A DNA stretch of 64,000 nucleotides from Gordionus sp. m RMFG-2023. Taxonomy: Eukaryota > Nematomorpha > Gordioida > Chordodea > Parachordodidae. The notes under the pieces are model-generated. The model had not been told where the DNA came from. It searched no databases and was given only the letters and a program-made list of their open reading frames with translations. The position numbers and the translations under genes were made by a program. The stretch lies in NCBI RefSeq assembly GCF_954871325.1, contig NC_088778.1:31446730-31510729 (forward strand). The letters are read 5' to 3'. Below are positions 12,270 to 23,693 of the stretch, in pieces. Within the stretch, counting starts at the first letter, position 1. The number at the start of each line of letters is the position of its first letter.

Positions 12270-12659
12270 CGCAGCACAAATTGAGCGTTTGCGGCTTGCC
12301 GTATTCAAAAACGTAAGGCGTCGACTCTTGTTTAAATTGAGGTGACATTTTTTTTTATTAATATCGTCAAATTCAAAATTTTATACCTTTTTTTTAAAGG
12401 TTTATTTTGGGAAATATTAAATAAATAAAATTATATACCTTTATTTTTTAGTATAAAAATTAAAATATTAGTAAACATGGCTTATTTATCATGTTAAAAA
12501 ATATATTGTATTTATTAAAAACAAATAATGATTATATTATGTGCGCGTAATTATAATCTATATTAAAATGGGTCATAAGAAATATGTACGAAAAATATTT
12601 TAAAAAATACAATGAAGACCGGGGATGGTATGAGCGAGGAAAAAAAATAAGAAGTAGAA

Positions 12660-13340
12660 ATATGTTTATATATAGCTCGTTGGCTGGAGGCTACCATTTA
12701 AGATAATGTAATTCGCTTTAAGGATAGCTAAGGCCAACCTATGTCGAAGAAAAAACCCATCTCGAGGTTCTTCTGAAAGTTTGCTGATTTGTGAACCTAA
12801 ATTTTTGAAGAATGCTATGGCAAGTTTCCCCAAGGTGGCAAGTGTGGTTGAAATGATAGGAATGAAACAATTGTCATTTGAAATTTGTGTATTTGGAGAT
12901 TTTAAGTTGTTTCTTGTCGATGCTGAGTGCTTGGTTAGATGGGGCAAATGATGAATAGTCCCATACCAATAATTGGCCTCTCCTCCACTGAATTTGAGTG
13001 ATCCCGTCAGGACGTTACCGTCTCATCTGAAAAAACCCTGGGTTCTGGAGACATTTTGGATGACTGAATTACATTGCGTTATGTCTTATGAATCGACCAA
13101 TGCAGGAGCGACAATGTAAATTATGTCTTACATCCATATCAGCGAGCGAATTACAACCTGAACAGATGTGAGGGTGGGTGATGGAGCAGTTTAGACGAAT
13201 ATCTATGGTGTGGGTAAGTTCGTTGTTGGAAAGTTGAAGATTGACAGAAGGAATGGCCTCGAGAAACTCATGCCCAGTACCATTGAGCAGGGAAGAGAAT
13301 AGGGTGCGTACAGTAGATTGCATGATAGATAAGAATGTTT
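12660..13340 (-). pseudogene. Fossil of a reverse-transcriptase element, C-terminal region
   Basis: Minus-strand frames at 13323-13069 and 12947-12666 resemble the region that follows the reverse transcriptase in a group of invertebrate retroelements. One contains a Cys/His cluster (ICSGCNSLADMD then RHNLHCRSC). The other contains EEPRDGFFLRHRLALAILKAN near its end. No reverse transcriptase or terminal repeat is present nearby. The copy is broken and incomplete. Which element class it belongs to is uncertain. Confidence 0.55.
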
Positions 13341-13927
13341 AAACTCAGCGGGTAACTACCGGAGCATCCAAGTTCTTCTGTCTATGAGATGGGGGGGGGG
13401 GGGGTGAGAATCAACATTGATCCGTGTTTTCCAAATATTTATGGCCTCAATTAAGGAAGAGTCTTCTTTAGAATGATGGGCGTTAGTCATTTGCTTTGAC
13501 AAGAAGCTATTCTACATGAAATAGGTTATTGCTAAGTCATGGGAATATCTAATGCCAAGTTTATGAAAAAAAATTTGAAACTAATTTTTTGTTTTAATAT
13601 ATTTTAAATTATAAACTCCAACTTGCGGATTTAATATTATTTAATAGGTTTAAACTATTTATTATTTTCCCAGTGTTCACATTATTTTAACTTTTGGTTT
13701 CTCAATCTTGGTTCTTAAATTTTATTTTTCTATTTTTTTTTCTTTTTACAATACGAAGAAATCGTTTACTTTTTATTTTTGAGAATAAATATTTTAATAA
13801 AAAGAAAGTGTTTGTAAGTTTATGTAAAATTGTTTTATGATTATGATATGCAAATTGTTTTTTTTTATAAAAAGTATATAAAAAGTTAATTTTTTATTTT
13901 TTCAATATTCATATGAAGTTAATTTTC

Positions 13928-14674
13928 CAGGGGTTCGAACCGAACCCGAACCCGGAGATGAAAACCCAGTTTTTTAGGAAAATAATTTTAACCCTAACCG
14001 AACCTAAACCCCGTTTGGAATTTTATTTGAACCCAGGTTCAACCGGGTTCAGTGTTTGTTTAAATTAATATAAGATATTTGTATAATTGTAAATACAAAT
14101 ATTAATAATTTACTTGACATTTTATAATATCTTCAAATTTCCAATTAAGTGAAGTGTTAATTTATTTTAAACAACCTAATTCATTTACTCCATTTTTAAA
14201 TTTTTTTAAATTTATTCTCAATGATTCCTATTGGATTGCTAATAAATTTAAACAATTAAATTCATTTACGCCATTTATTTTTAATTTTTAACTTATTCTC
14301 AAAGATTATTAATTAGAGGAAAATGAAAGTGAACAAGTCGAAGTAAAAATTATTATATTGGATATTGTTAATTTAAAGAAATTCATCTAAATAAATTTTT
14401 TTTATTAAATCTACACATGACTATGCTTTGTATTTTTAACTATATTTTGCCTATAAAAAAAATAAAAAAAAATTTTTTTATACCAAATTTATTCTAGATT
14501 TTTAATTATGATTTAAATATAAAATATTTTTTTATATTAATTCAAAAATTCTTAAACCCGAGCTGAACCCGAAACCAAACCAGGGTTCAAAAATATTTCC
14601 CTGAACCGAACCCACCTATTTTTTTTAGCCTTAAACCGAACCTGGGCAAAAATTTTGCCTGGTTCGCATCCCTG
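13928..14674. mobile_element. Non-autonomous hAT-type element with CCGAACC repeats
   Basis: Imperfect inverted ends CAGGGGTTCGAACC and GGTTCGCATCCCTG are flanked by an exact 8-bp direct repeat TAATTTTC (13920-13927 and 14675-14682). Ends beginning CAGGG with an 8-bp duplication are typical of hAT. Subterminal blocks are rich in CCCGAACC and ACCGAACC. No coding capacity. This copy explains the origin of the many GC-rich islands in the window. Confidence 0.85.
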
Positions 14675-14884
14675 TAATTTTCAAGTTGATAGTTATGTTG
14701 AATTTCGATGTTTTTGGTATGATTAGCAAGATAAATATTAATATATAATATATAAATAATACCTTTAGTAATTCAATTATATTACTCCAATTTTATTAAT
14801 CCAATTTTATTACTCCAATTTTATTAATCCAAACTATTTTATAAAAAAATAATAATCATGAATGATCTTTCGATTCACAAAATA

Positions 14885-15090
14885 CGGGTTTTTATATGTT
14901 AATAAAAAAAATTAATATTCAAAAAAATTTTACATGCAAAATTAAAATAAACAATAGTCTACTCCGTACATTCAAGTTCGTTAAGGATAACGGGTTTTTA
15001 TATGTTAATAACAAAAATTAATATTCAAAAAAATTTTATATGCAAAATTTAAAATAACATTCTCCGTACATTCAAGTTCGTTAAGGATAA
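14885..15090. repeat. Tandem duplication, period 106 bp
   Basis: Two head-to-tail units begin CGGGTTTTTATATGTTAATA (14885 and 14991) and end TCAAGTTCGTTAAGGATAA. The second unit has a small internal deletion. Confidence 0.85.
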
Positions 15091-15852
15091 TTTTTATATT
15101 CATCTCTCATTTTAATATTCAAATAATAAAATAAAAACTTTAACAAGTTATATTAAAACAAATTATTTAAAATAAGAAATTTATTTTTGTGTATTTGAAT
15201 ATTAATAAATGTTATTATCAGACGATATGATCAAGATGGAAATAGACATATAAAAGAAAAGAAATTTTAAAGAAAAGATGCTTTTTAATTTTGCAAAATT
15301 ATAATCGTAATTGTAAAATTGATATCTATATTAATTATCTATTAAATAAAATTAATTATAAATTTTATAACAGAAAAAAATATATTTTTTAAAATAATGA
15401 TGATGATTTGCAAAAATATATATTTTTTTTCAACAATTATGAGATAATAGGAAATATAACTATTATAGTATATTCCTTTAAATATATATAATAATTTAAT
15501 TTTTATGACTTATTTATATAAGAAAATGAATCATATTCACTTCAATTAATAGAATATATATCAAAAAATTTTACCTAAGCATTTGCATTTTATTTTGGCA
15601 TTTGCAGTTTAAACCCATAAAAAAAATGTAAATTTTATTATCATCTGCCTTTTTATTCATTTATAATTTCGTTAATTTTCTAAATATTCCATTTTATAAA
15701 AGATAAGTACGTTATTTTAAACATTTTATATAATAATATTGCAAAATGAAGGATTTTTTTAAAAGGTTATTAACGCCAAGAATTGATTTGACTAATTTGC
15801 ACGATCCCATTCGAAATGCATCATTTGTGTTTCCAACGCAGCGTTTGAGACG

Positions 15853-16372
15853 CTCGCCCTATTAAATGTTATTTTTTATGTCAAAATTTATCATTAAAGA
15901 AAAACCAATTGAATGGTGCCCGTGTGACTCTTCCGAATAGAATTCAGAATTAAAAACCAGTTTGAGCTAGCAAGCGGCCATATATTTATGGCTTTTATAT
16001 TAAAACTAGTTTTTTTTACCCCATATTCTATTCGATTATTTATGCTTTGAGAAAAATATAAGTAACAGATTTATTTATAAGTAATCAGGTTTTGAACATA
16101 ACCTCATTAATTACCTGAAAATAAAAAAAATTGGCCGTGATTTCAATCGATTTATTTTGTTAACATAATTTGAGGGGGGCAGGGGGGGGGTAGAAGGTTA
16201 ATTGGGTTAGAACTTATATTAAATATTATTTAGACCCTTTTTTAAAATAAAATTCGTGTAATCTAATATCAATTAGTATATACGGTTAATTCTTTAAATA
16301 GAAATTAATTATGGATAGTGTTGATATATTAAAAAAATTCAGTTGCCAAAAATAATAGTTAATTTCATTATG
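15853..16372. repeat. Segmental duplication copy A, right block and receptor 2 upstream flank
   Basis: The segment GTCAAAATTTATCATTAAAG near 15878 and CGAATAGAATTCAG near 15934 align with about 19900-19960. TAAATATTATTTAGACCC near 16222 aligns with both 6610 (receptor 1) and 20610 (orphan flank). A G-rich run lies at 16173-16190. Confidence 0.65.
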
Positions 16373-16384
16373 ACACGCAATACG
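16373..16384 (+). promoter_or_regulatory. Conserved upstream motif of receptor gene 2
   Basis: ACACGCAATACG lies 79 bp before the start codon, at the same relative position as ACATGCAATACG in receptor 1. Function is inferred only from conservation. Confidence 0.35.
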
Positions 16385-16451
16385 GCACATACCATTTATT
16401 TATAATAATTTATTGTAATTAATTTTTAAGATATCATAAGGGAAAAATTTG

Positions 16452-17573
16452 ATGGATTTTTTATTCATCCTATTTAAAGATGACGGGTTATCTGCAAATT
16501 TTACAACTTTAGGTATTAATAATGAAATTATGGAGTTAACTCTTTTACGTCGTAAATTTAATTACATATTTACATTCATCATAATCGTGCTTACCCCTTT
16601 TGGGGTCTTGGGAAATTGTATGATACTCTATACTTTATTACCCCAAAATAAATATTCTTACGGAAAAATACTGAAGTTATTCTACACACTTCACACCAGA
16701 TATTACTTGATTTGGATACATACTATAAATCTCTCCGTGTGTGCTGTCGCCCTTTTAAAAGTTCTATGGAACCTAAAAAATTCTAAAAACTGCTCAGCCC
16801 TGAGTCTAATCGATGTGGTTTTGGTCGCAAAATTCAGACAAATTATTATATATAATTGTTTCTTTTTATCTCATTGGTTCATGTTCGTGTTATCTATGAG
16901 AGGATTAATGGCTATTAAATATCACATTTTTTACAAGATCAAATTCGCGGTTAAGGAATCAAATTTGGACAAATCTATAATGTTGTTCATAACAGTGGCA
17001 TCTATCATAACATCTCTACCACTCCTAATAAGCAAGAGTATATATATCTCGGAAAATGGGCAATTTTTGGGTAAAAAATATTTTATTCTGGCGAATGAGA
17101 AATTCAGATACTCTCTAAAAATTTATTATCCTGCTTCTATGTTCATATCTATCACTTTACCCTGCATATTAATAATGATATTCAATTTGCAGACATGGCA
17201 TTGGCTATATAAGAAAGATAGATCTAAATCCAACTCGAAAATTATTCCTCTGTCTCTAACTGTTACGGCAGATTATCGATCGAGAAAAATGAGTGGTGCA
17301 GTAAAGTTGCACAATTCTGCCATGATCGTCAGCTTATTGAGCACGGTCACCTTCTTCTTTTCAATACCCTTTATCCTAATCACGTTCCGTGAAAATGAGA
17401 GTAAACTTTTCGAAATTAATTGTGATTCTGGATATTTTCTGCTCTCTTATACATTGATAACGATTAAGCACTACATATATCCTTACATAATAATATTTGG
17501 AAACCCCGATCTTCGAAAAATGTTGTGGGATAAAATGAGAGATTTGTGGAGTAAAATGATATTCCAGTTTTAA
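16452..17573 (+). CDS. Divergent rhodopsin-like G-protein-coupled receptor 2, intronless
   Basis: A single 373-codon frame, paralogous to the receptor at 6908 over its full length with most identity in the helices. It shares GVLGNC in helix 1, SHWFMFVLSMRGLMAIKY at helix 3, LSTVTFF in helix 6, and YPYIIIFGNPDLRKMLW at helix 7, so the same loss of DRY and NPxxY is seen. The ATG at 16452 matches the start of the paralogue; an upstream in-frame TTG is not needed. The second extracellular loop is longer by a few residues (GQFLGKKYF). Differences are mostly conservative and the frame is clean, which suggests both copies are maintained. Predicted plasma-membrane receptor with unknown ligand. Confidence 0.85.
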   Translation: MDFLFILFKDDGLSANFTTLGINNEIMELTLLRRKFNYIFTFIIIVLTPFGVLGNCMILYTLLPQNKYSYGKILKLFYTLHTRYYLIWIHTINLSVCAVALLKVLWNLKNSKNCSALSLIDVVLVAKFRQIIIYNCFFLSHWFMFVLSMRGLMAIKYHIFYKIKFAVKESNLDKSIMLFITVASIITSLPLLISKSIYISENGQFLGKKYFILANEKFRYSLKIYYPASMFISITLPCILIMIFNLQTWHWLYKKDRSKSNSKIIPLSLTVTADYRSRKMSGAVKLHNSAMIVSLLSTVTFFFSIPFILITFRENESKLFEINCDSGYFLLSYTLITIKHYIYPYIIIFGNPDLRKMLWDKMRDLWSKMIFQF

Positions 17574-17882
17574 AAAAAAAAAAGAAAAAAAAAATTATGA
17601 GCCTAAAATCACGAAATCTCTGATGACCAAACAAAATACTTATTATACTAATTCTCACTTGATCTTGAAATCTTCCCCAATCTTCCTTCAAAGAGTTAGC
17701 TTACTTTCATCTTTCATATCATTAAACTGACCGAATCTCATGAAGGCTACTTTTTAAGGGATAAGCTTACTATAGCTATTCTCAAAGCACATTCAATCAG
17801 TTTCACCATCCCGATAGAAACCAACAAAGAAATCCTTATTTATTCCATTATCTTATAATCCTTTAGTATACTGGATCATATA
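17574..17882. repeat. Receptor 2 3' flank
   Basis: An A-rich run follows the stop directly. The stretch to about 17695 aligns with the receptor 1 3' flank. No gene is seen. Confidence 0.5.
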
Positions 17883-17890
17883 CATATTAT

Positions 17891-19062
17891 CATAGGCGTA
17901 GCCAGAATTTTCCTAAGGGAGAGGGAATTGAAGCCCCCAGACCCCACTATGGGCGGGCCTTCGGCTCGCTTTTGCCTGGCCTTCGGCGGGGTTACCTTAG
18001 TCTATATATGGTCATATAATATTTTTACAATATAGGAGGTTATTTTTAATAAAAAAAAAATAAGCCTGTAACAAATATGAAATATATTTTTATTAGATAT
18101 AAAATATAATAAATTATTGGTATATACATTAATATACAAGCATGGTAATAATTTATTCCAAACAAGTACAAGAAATTTATTTATAAAAAGTAAATAGACA
18201 TATTCCTCTATTATACATAATTGGTTACAAAATACTAGGTAAAATTCCACTTTTACAGACATATTTAACAGTTAGAGAATATTTTACAGTTAATATTTTA
18301 ACAAATTTTACTCAATGCTCTTGATAATAAATATAGCAACAATTTGCATTTAATAATTTAACGCTATCTATTTACTTTAAATAAAAATAATTTTAAAAAT
18401 TAATCTTAATATTATTTATCCCACATTGACTTTAAAATAAATTTTCTGATGTCCTTATCAATATTTTATAGTTTTCTGTAAAACATATAATTCGCTATAT
18501 TGGTAAAAATTATTTGATTGTCATATGATAATTGATAAAATTAGATATACTGTAATCTACGACATATAATATTCCACTGTTATTGTGCTTTAATTTTTTT
18601 ATTTAATTTATGATTTAATTTTATCAATAGTTTATAATTATATTTTACTTTTATTAAAATATAAAATTACTCACTTTGTAAAAAATTATATTTGATATAT
18701 TATATTATTTAGTTATGGATCTATTATTAATAATTATAATACATTTAAGTTTTGTCTTAAGACTTATCTTTGGCTTATATTCCATTTCTTAAAAAACATT
18801 TTTGGTTCACTTTTTTTATATATAAATGCTTTTTTCCAAAAATGTATAAATTATGATGAATAGTTTTATAAAAAAAATATCAACTTTTACATTCTTTCTT
18901 TCAAATTATTGTTTAAGATATATGCACACATTTTTGGGGGGCAGAGTGGGGGGAGAACTAAGGGGCATATTTTTTATTAGCTTAAAATGATATTCATAAA
19001 AGTGATAAATTTCTGAAGAGGGTGGGAAATTTTCCCTTGCCACCCCTCTGGCTACGCCTATG
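17891..19062. mobile_element. 1172-bp non-autonomous hAT element, copy 1
   Basis: The terminal inverted repeats CATAGGCGTAGCCA and TGGCTACGCCTATG are flanked by an exact 8-bp target duplication CATATTAT (17883-17890, 19063-19070). The interior is A/T-rich and non-coding. A GC-rich patch near the left end (GGCGGGCCTTCGGC) is also present in copy 2. The ends and duplication length identify the hAT superfamily. Copy 2 at 58453-63076 lies in the opposite orientation and carries a LINE. Confidence 0.95.
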
Positions 19063-19329
19063 CATATTATATATAAATTAAAACCTTAAATATGATTAGA
19101 TTATGCAGAGTCATCTTTTTAACTATATTACATATAATGTAATGCCTAGTACTTTTATAAATATAGAAATTCTTCGAAATTAAAAGGAATTTGCTTAAGA
19201 TTGAAATTTTTGAATACGCGAATGCCTCAACATTTCCAAACTTTTGGAAATGATAGTTAGTAAGGCTCGGTTTTTTTGGCTTGCTTTTTTTTAACATTAT
19301 TCGCTGCTTAGAAGTGAATTCGTGGTCTA

Positions 19330-20825
19330 ACTTCCTTTCTGATAGCGTGACACTGTTTTTAAGGAAAAATTTCTACATGAAGCCATCTCATGATTTAACT
19401 AGAATATATTAGTGATTTGTTTCATAAATTTTGAACATGTTTTTATAAAATATATGATAAATTCGACTATCACTTTAAAATATATTCATCTAAATTTACA
19501 TATTCTGCTAAACCAATAAAAAAAAATTTAAATCAAAATGCTTGAAATATTCAAACATTTGGAAACAATATTTTGTAACTCTATTAATGCCAGAACGTTC
19601 TGGTATAGCTTTAGTATAGTAGGTTTTAAATTTGTTTATATAAATATATTATAGTATATGCCCAAACTTGATTTTGATTTATCGCTTTCACTTCCGAATA
19701 CATTAAGATACAACTGTACTTATTTGATTAGCATTTTTTCAAATTTTTTAGATGTAAAGATACATTTTAAGTTGCGTCTTAGTCCAAGCTCAAATATATA
19801 TTTTTTTTATTAAACATTTTTGTTCTGGATAATGATTTTTGGATTTAAAAATAGGAATAAATATACCATTGCGCGTATTTTATAGATATCATCATTTAAA
19901 GTCAAAATTTATGAATAAAAGAGAAACTAAAAGATGGTGTCTACGTGGTTCTTCTGAATAGAGTTAAAAAATTGGAGGGGTAAATTTTAGAGCTAGCCTG
20001 CTGCAATATATTTAAAGCTTTATTTTACTCTTACTTTTTTGAAAAGAAACTCACATAACCTCATTTTATCAGAATCGATGATTTGAAAAAATTTAGTAAA
20101 GATGTTTTTATAAGTAATGTATTCAAGTTTGAACGTAGAATTAAATTAAATGGGTTATTTTTATTTTAAATTCGAAATTAATTCTTTCAATTGATACCAT
20201 GGTATTACTAAAATTGGTATGAATCTGTAGGAATTAGGTGGCGAGGGATGGTATTGATTGGGAAAGTTTAGAATTGGTATGAAAGAATAAATCAGGTTGA
20301 AAGAGGATTTTATTTTTAATAGGAATTTTCAAATAGTTTATAATGTCGATTTTTTTATAAGTTATAATTCATCAGACAGTCAAAATAAATACTTTTTAAA
20401 TCAATTGATCATAATATAATAATGATATGAAATTAACGCCTCAAACAGTAAAAATATAAACATTTAATTATTAAGTTACAATCATGTAATTACAGAATCC
20501 TATACATTAAATTATGGCAACATTCAATTTTAATAATTTTCTTATGGATTGGGAATTTTAGTGAGATCACGTGAGCGGGGTCTAAAAGGAAGGGTTGTTT
20601 AGACTTCTGCTAAATATTACTCAGACTTTTTTTTTTAAAATTAATTTAATTAAATCTAATTAAATAATTTTTTCAGTTTGAACTTAGTTTTTTTTTAAAA
20701 GAATAAGAAAGAAGAAAAGATTAATGAATTTTAATAATCGAAATCGTTTTTGCTATAATTAAAAAAAATAAATCCAATCGCTAAAATATATTTATATATT
20801 TATTACAACATGCAATATATAGCAA
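19330..20825. repeat. Segmental duplication copy B with orphan receptor upstream flank
   Basis: About 19338-19860 aligns with 11708-12240, and about 19890-20100 aligns with 15870-16100. The stretch 20560-20825, with CTAAATATTACTCAGAC and ACATGCAATAT at 20808, aligns with the upstream flanks of both receptor genes. Homology stops at 20825, where a transposon-like end begins. No receptor coding sequence follows, so a third gene copy seems to have been lost or displaced. Confidence 0.65.
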
Positions 20826-21230
20826 GCAGTGGCGTAGCTACGGGGGTGGTTTTCGGGTTTGGACCCCTTCCAGAGCAAATTTTTTTTTAGATTATACGTT
20901 CAAAAGACTTAAAAGTTACTTTATATCAAATAAATACCATCAATATTTATATTTTTCTATTTTTGATGTTCGTGGAAGGATAATATATTGAAAAATTTAA
21001 TTAAATATATTTAGATTTATCAATTTTATATTGAATTTTTTATTTAAAATAAAAATATATGATTTTATTTATAGAACTAGACGCCGTATAACATATGGCT
21101 TTTATTTTGAGTAATTATATAAATTAATTTCTGTAGTTAAAATAAAATCGGGCCGGGCTGAGAAAACTTTTTTAAAAAAAATTTCGGGCCGGGCTTGAAA
21201 AATTAGTCCCGATGCAGATCCCTAATTATA
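20826..21230. mobile_element. Transposon remnants (CAGTGGCGTAGC end and GGGCCGGGC island)
   Basis: CAGTGGCGTAGCTACGGGGG at 20826 resembles the hAT ends seen elsewhere in the window. At 21145-21222 a GGGCCGGGC island ends GATGCAGATCCCT. The A/T sequence between them shows no frame. Partner ends were not resolved. Confidence 0.5.
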
Positions 21231-21339
21231 ATAATCCTCAAAAAACGTCAATTTAACCAATAGTGTTCTTTTAAAAAATATTTGTTTCATGATAATCATC
21301 ACAGCAATTTTAAGCCAATAGTAATTCCCATGTGATTTA

Positions 21340-22040
21340 TAATATGGCGAATATACTCAAATGCATAACTACCATCATTCCAAAGGTATGTGATGCTATA
21401 TGGAAAACTTTAAAAGATATCCAGTTTCAACTAGAGAACATTTTGAGAAGGTATTAAATTTGGATATTAATATATTTTTAGATTGCACAATAATATTTTG
21501 AGAAACATGGATTTTCAAACTGCCTTAGCTCATTAGATGGTAAGCACATAAAAATAAAGCAAAATCTTGAACCCATTTTTACAATTATAGATCTTTAGTT
21601 TATATCAAAGTAAATTTTTAATATTAATAAATAATTTTTAATTATTTTAGAGTAAGAAAATGAAGCACTTTTTATTCCACCTTCTAAATCTATGTCAGTA
21701 AAACTTTAAATGAATCAAGTACCAATTCAAGAGGAATAAGAGATTTATTATAATACTATTTTAATTCATAAATTTATGTATAATTTAAAATTTTATACCG
21801 GGGCTATTCTAGAATCTTCCATTATTTTTATAAAATATGTTAGTGAGTATGTATTTAATAATTTTAATTTATGTGCAATTAAAAAATCTTTTAAACTAAA
21901 TTTTTATTCATTTGTATCTGTAATTTATAATCTAAAAATTTATTCTTGCTAGATGAGAGTTTTGTGTTACCAAGGTGTGCTTTGTGCCTTTCATTATTAA
22001 AAACCCTTAAGGAAGGATCCATTCCACATTAAATTTTATA
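21340..22040 (+). pseudogene. Decayed PIF/Harbinger transposase
   Basis: + strand fragments follow the order of a DDE_4 nuclease. KVCDAIWKTLKD at about 21390 matches the helical segment before the catalytic core. EKHGFSNCLSSLDGKHIKIK at about 21500 has the family NCxxxxDGKH motif with the first catalytic Asp. LDESFVLPR at about 21950 corresponds to the GDxxFPL region. Stops and shifts between the pieces show that it is dead. It could have been a helper for the Harbinger-like elements at 12270, 30853 and 45269, though their ends were not found around it. Confidence 0.6.
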
Positions 22041-22589
22041 CAACTATATATCTATTAATTAGGTAATTTTTATGCAATAGTAAATATTTGCATCTCTCTC
22101 ATCTTTTCTGAATCTACATGCATTCCATAGTGTTGTATATTTTCTCATAACTTCATAATTGTAGAATGTATGTTATTCATAACTTATTATACCATTTTTG
22201 ATTAAATGTATAACCTTTATGTTTTACTTATATATAATTTGACTATGATTGAAGTTAACCTCCTATTATTTGTTAACTTAGAATATCTTTTTTTTCTATT
22301 GTAATTTTATAACAATGTCTTATATAAGTAATAAATCATTTGGAAGGGTGAAGGTTTGTTTAAAATTTAAACTAGGATGAACATATTTTCGGCATGGTAC
22401 TTTAATATGTATTCATGAATTTCATATAAATACCAGGAGCTAACCAGTTGAATGATAGGAAAATCAGATATTTCCTCTTCATTTGATGATAATTTTGAAA
22501 AATTTTACTAATAATATAAAATGGCATAAAAATATGTACATATTAGACAGATTTAATTCTTATAAACCCCTTATATCAGACCTATTTTT

Positions 22590-23500
22590 CTGGGTCCAAG
22601 GAAAAAATAAATTATTCTGAGTTTTCCTAGGCTTGGGAAATATTTTTCACAATTAATATAGTCTTAGATGCCTGAAATTTTTTTAATAAATATGGGCTAG
22701 AAATTGGCCTGAAAATTTTTTTTAAAGACATGGCCAGGCCATATCAAAAACCAAAGCCTATGCAAATTTCATATTCTGATTGTATTTTTAAATGCATAGT
22801 GACTTTTTAATATTCAGTTCTCAACTACCAAAATAATTATGGTCTGTGGCAGGTTTGAGAAAATTTTCCCAAGTGCGTGGACCTGGCTTGGGAATTTTTT
22901 TAATATTAGGCATAGATGTAATTAACACAAAATATTTATATGGCTCTGAGGTAAAAGCTAATTTAAATATATTTTTATTCAAAAAAATAGTATTCACTCT
23001 TAGTCTTAATGGGTTGGCCTTGGTCTGAAATAGGGCTGAGCTGGGTTAAAATAGAATAAAAAATAGATATGGGTTTTAGAGATTTACCTATCTCCGTGTT
23101 TGGGAAAAAATTAAAAAAATTACTATGGGTGGGAAATTTTTTTTATAAAATTATTATGAGATGGGCTGGGCCTGGAAAATATTTTTATAAATTATATTGG
23201 GCTGGGCTTGGTGAAAATTTTTCATAATTATTATGAGCTTTGACGCTTGAGAATTTTTTTATTATTAACTATGGGACAGTCATTGGCCTAAATTTTTTTT
23301 GCAGGCCTAGACTCAGCCTGATCAAAAAACCAAAGCCCATGAAAATATGATTTTGATTGTATTTTTAAATTCATTATGATTATTTAAATATTTTATTACA
23401 GTTCTCAACTACCAAAATTATAATGATCTTTCATTGGGCTTGAATGAATTTTTTAAAAATTATTATGGCTTTACACTTTGACTGGGAATTTTTTTTAATA
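22590..23500. repeat. GGGCTGGG-rich direct repeat, period about 575 bp
   Basis: AAAACCAAAGCCTATG near 22746 and AAAACCAAAGCCCATG near 23322 each precede a homologous stretch through CAGTTCTCAACTACCAAAAT. Between them GGGCTGGGC and GGGCTTGG blocks alternate with A/T runs. This is probably a tandem duplication of one GC-island element. Confidence 0.65.
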
Positions 23501-23693
23501 TTAAATATTAGGTATAAGTGATCACTAATATTTAACAAATAATATTGGTATTATCAAAATAAAGCTTTAAATTTATTTTTACTCAAACCATAGTATTTAC
23601 ACTTAGTTTTAATATAGATTGAACCTGGCCTGAAGGGGGAAAGGGGTAAAGAGAAAAAAAATTGGATATTATTTTCAAATAACAGGTAACAAC

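Larger units (their letters stand above)
12270..15852. mobile_element. Harbinger-like element carrying later insertions
   Basis: The left end GCACAAATTGAGCGTTTGCG and right end AACGCAGCGTTTGAGACGCTC match the ends of the compact copies at 30853-31276 and 45269-45832. Inner conserved segments are also shared: AAATATTCC and ATTATCATCTGC near 15640-15690, and TTTGCACGATCCCATT near 15797. The duplicated block at 19890 lacks it, so this interval is one insertion that later took up a retroelement fossil (12660-13340) and a hAT element (13928-14674). A plain tandem duplication of about 106 bp lies at 14885-15090. Confidence 0.65.

Noticed and set aside
12660-13340. A functional host gene encoding a Cys/His-cluster protein
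   Set aside because: The pattern matches the C-terminal region of invertebrate reverse-transcriptase elements, a second fragment lies at 6025, and the copy is broken and inside another transposon.
16449-16451. TTG start one codon upstream of receptor 2
   Set aside because: The ATG at 16452 aligns with the start of receptor 1.
17464-19297. Minus-strand frames of 75-86 codons
   Set aside because: They are A/T-driven chance frames overlapping receptor 2, a hAT element and flanking repeat.
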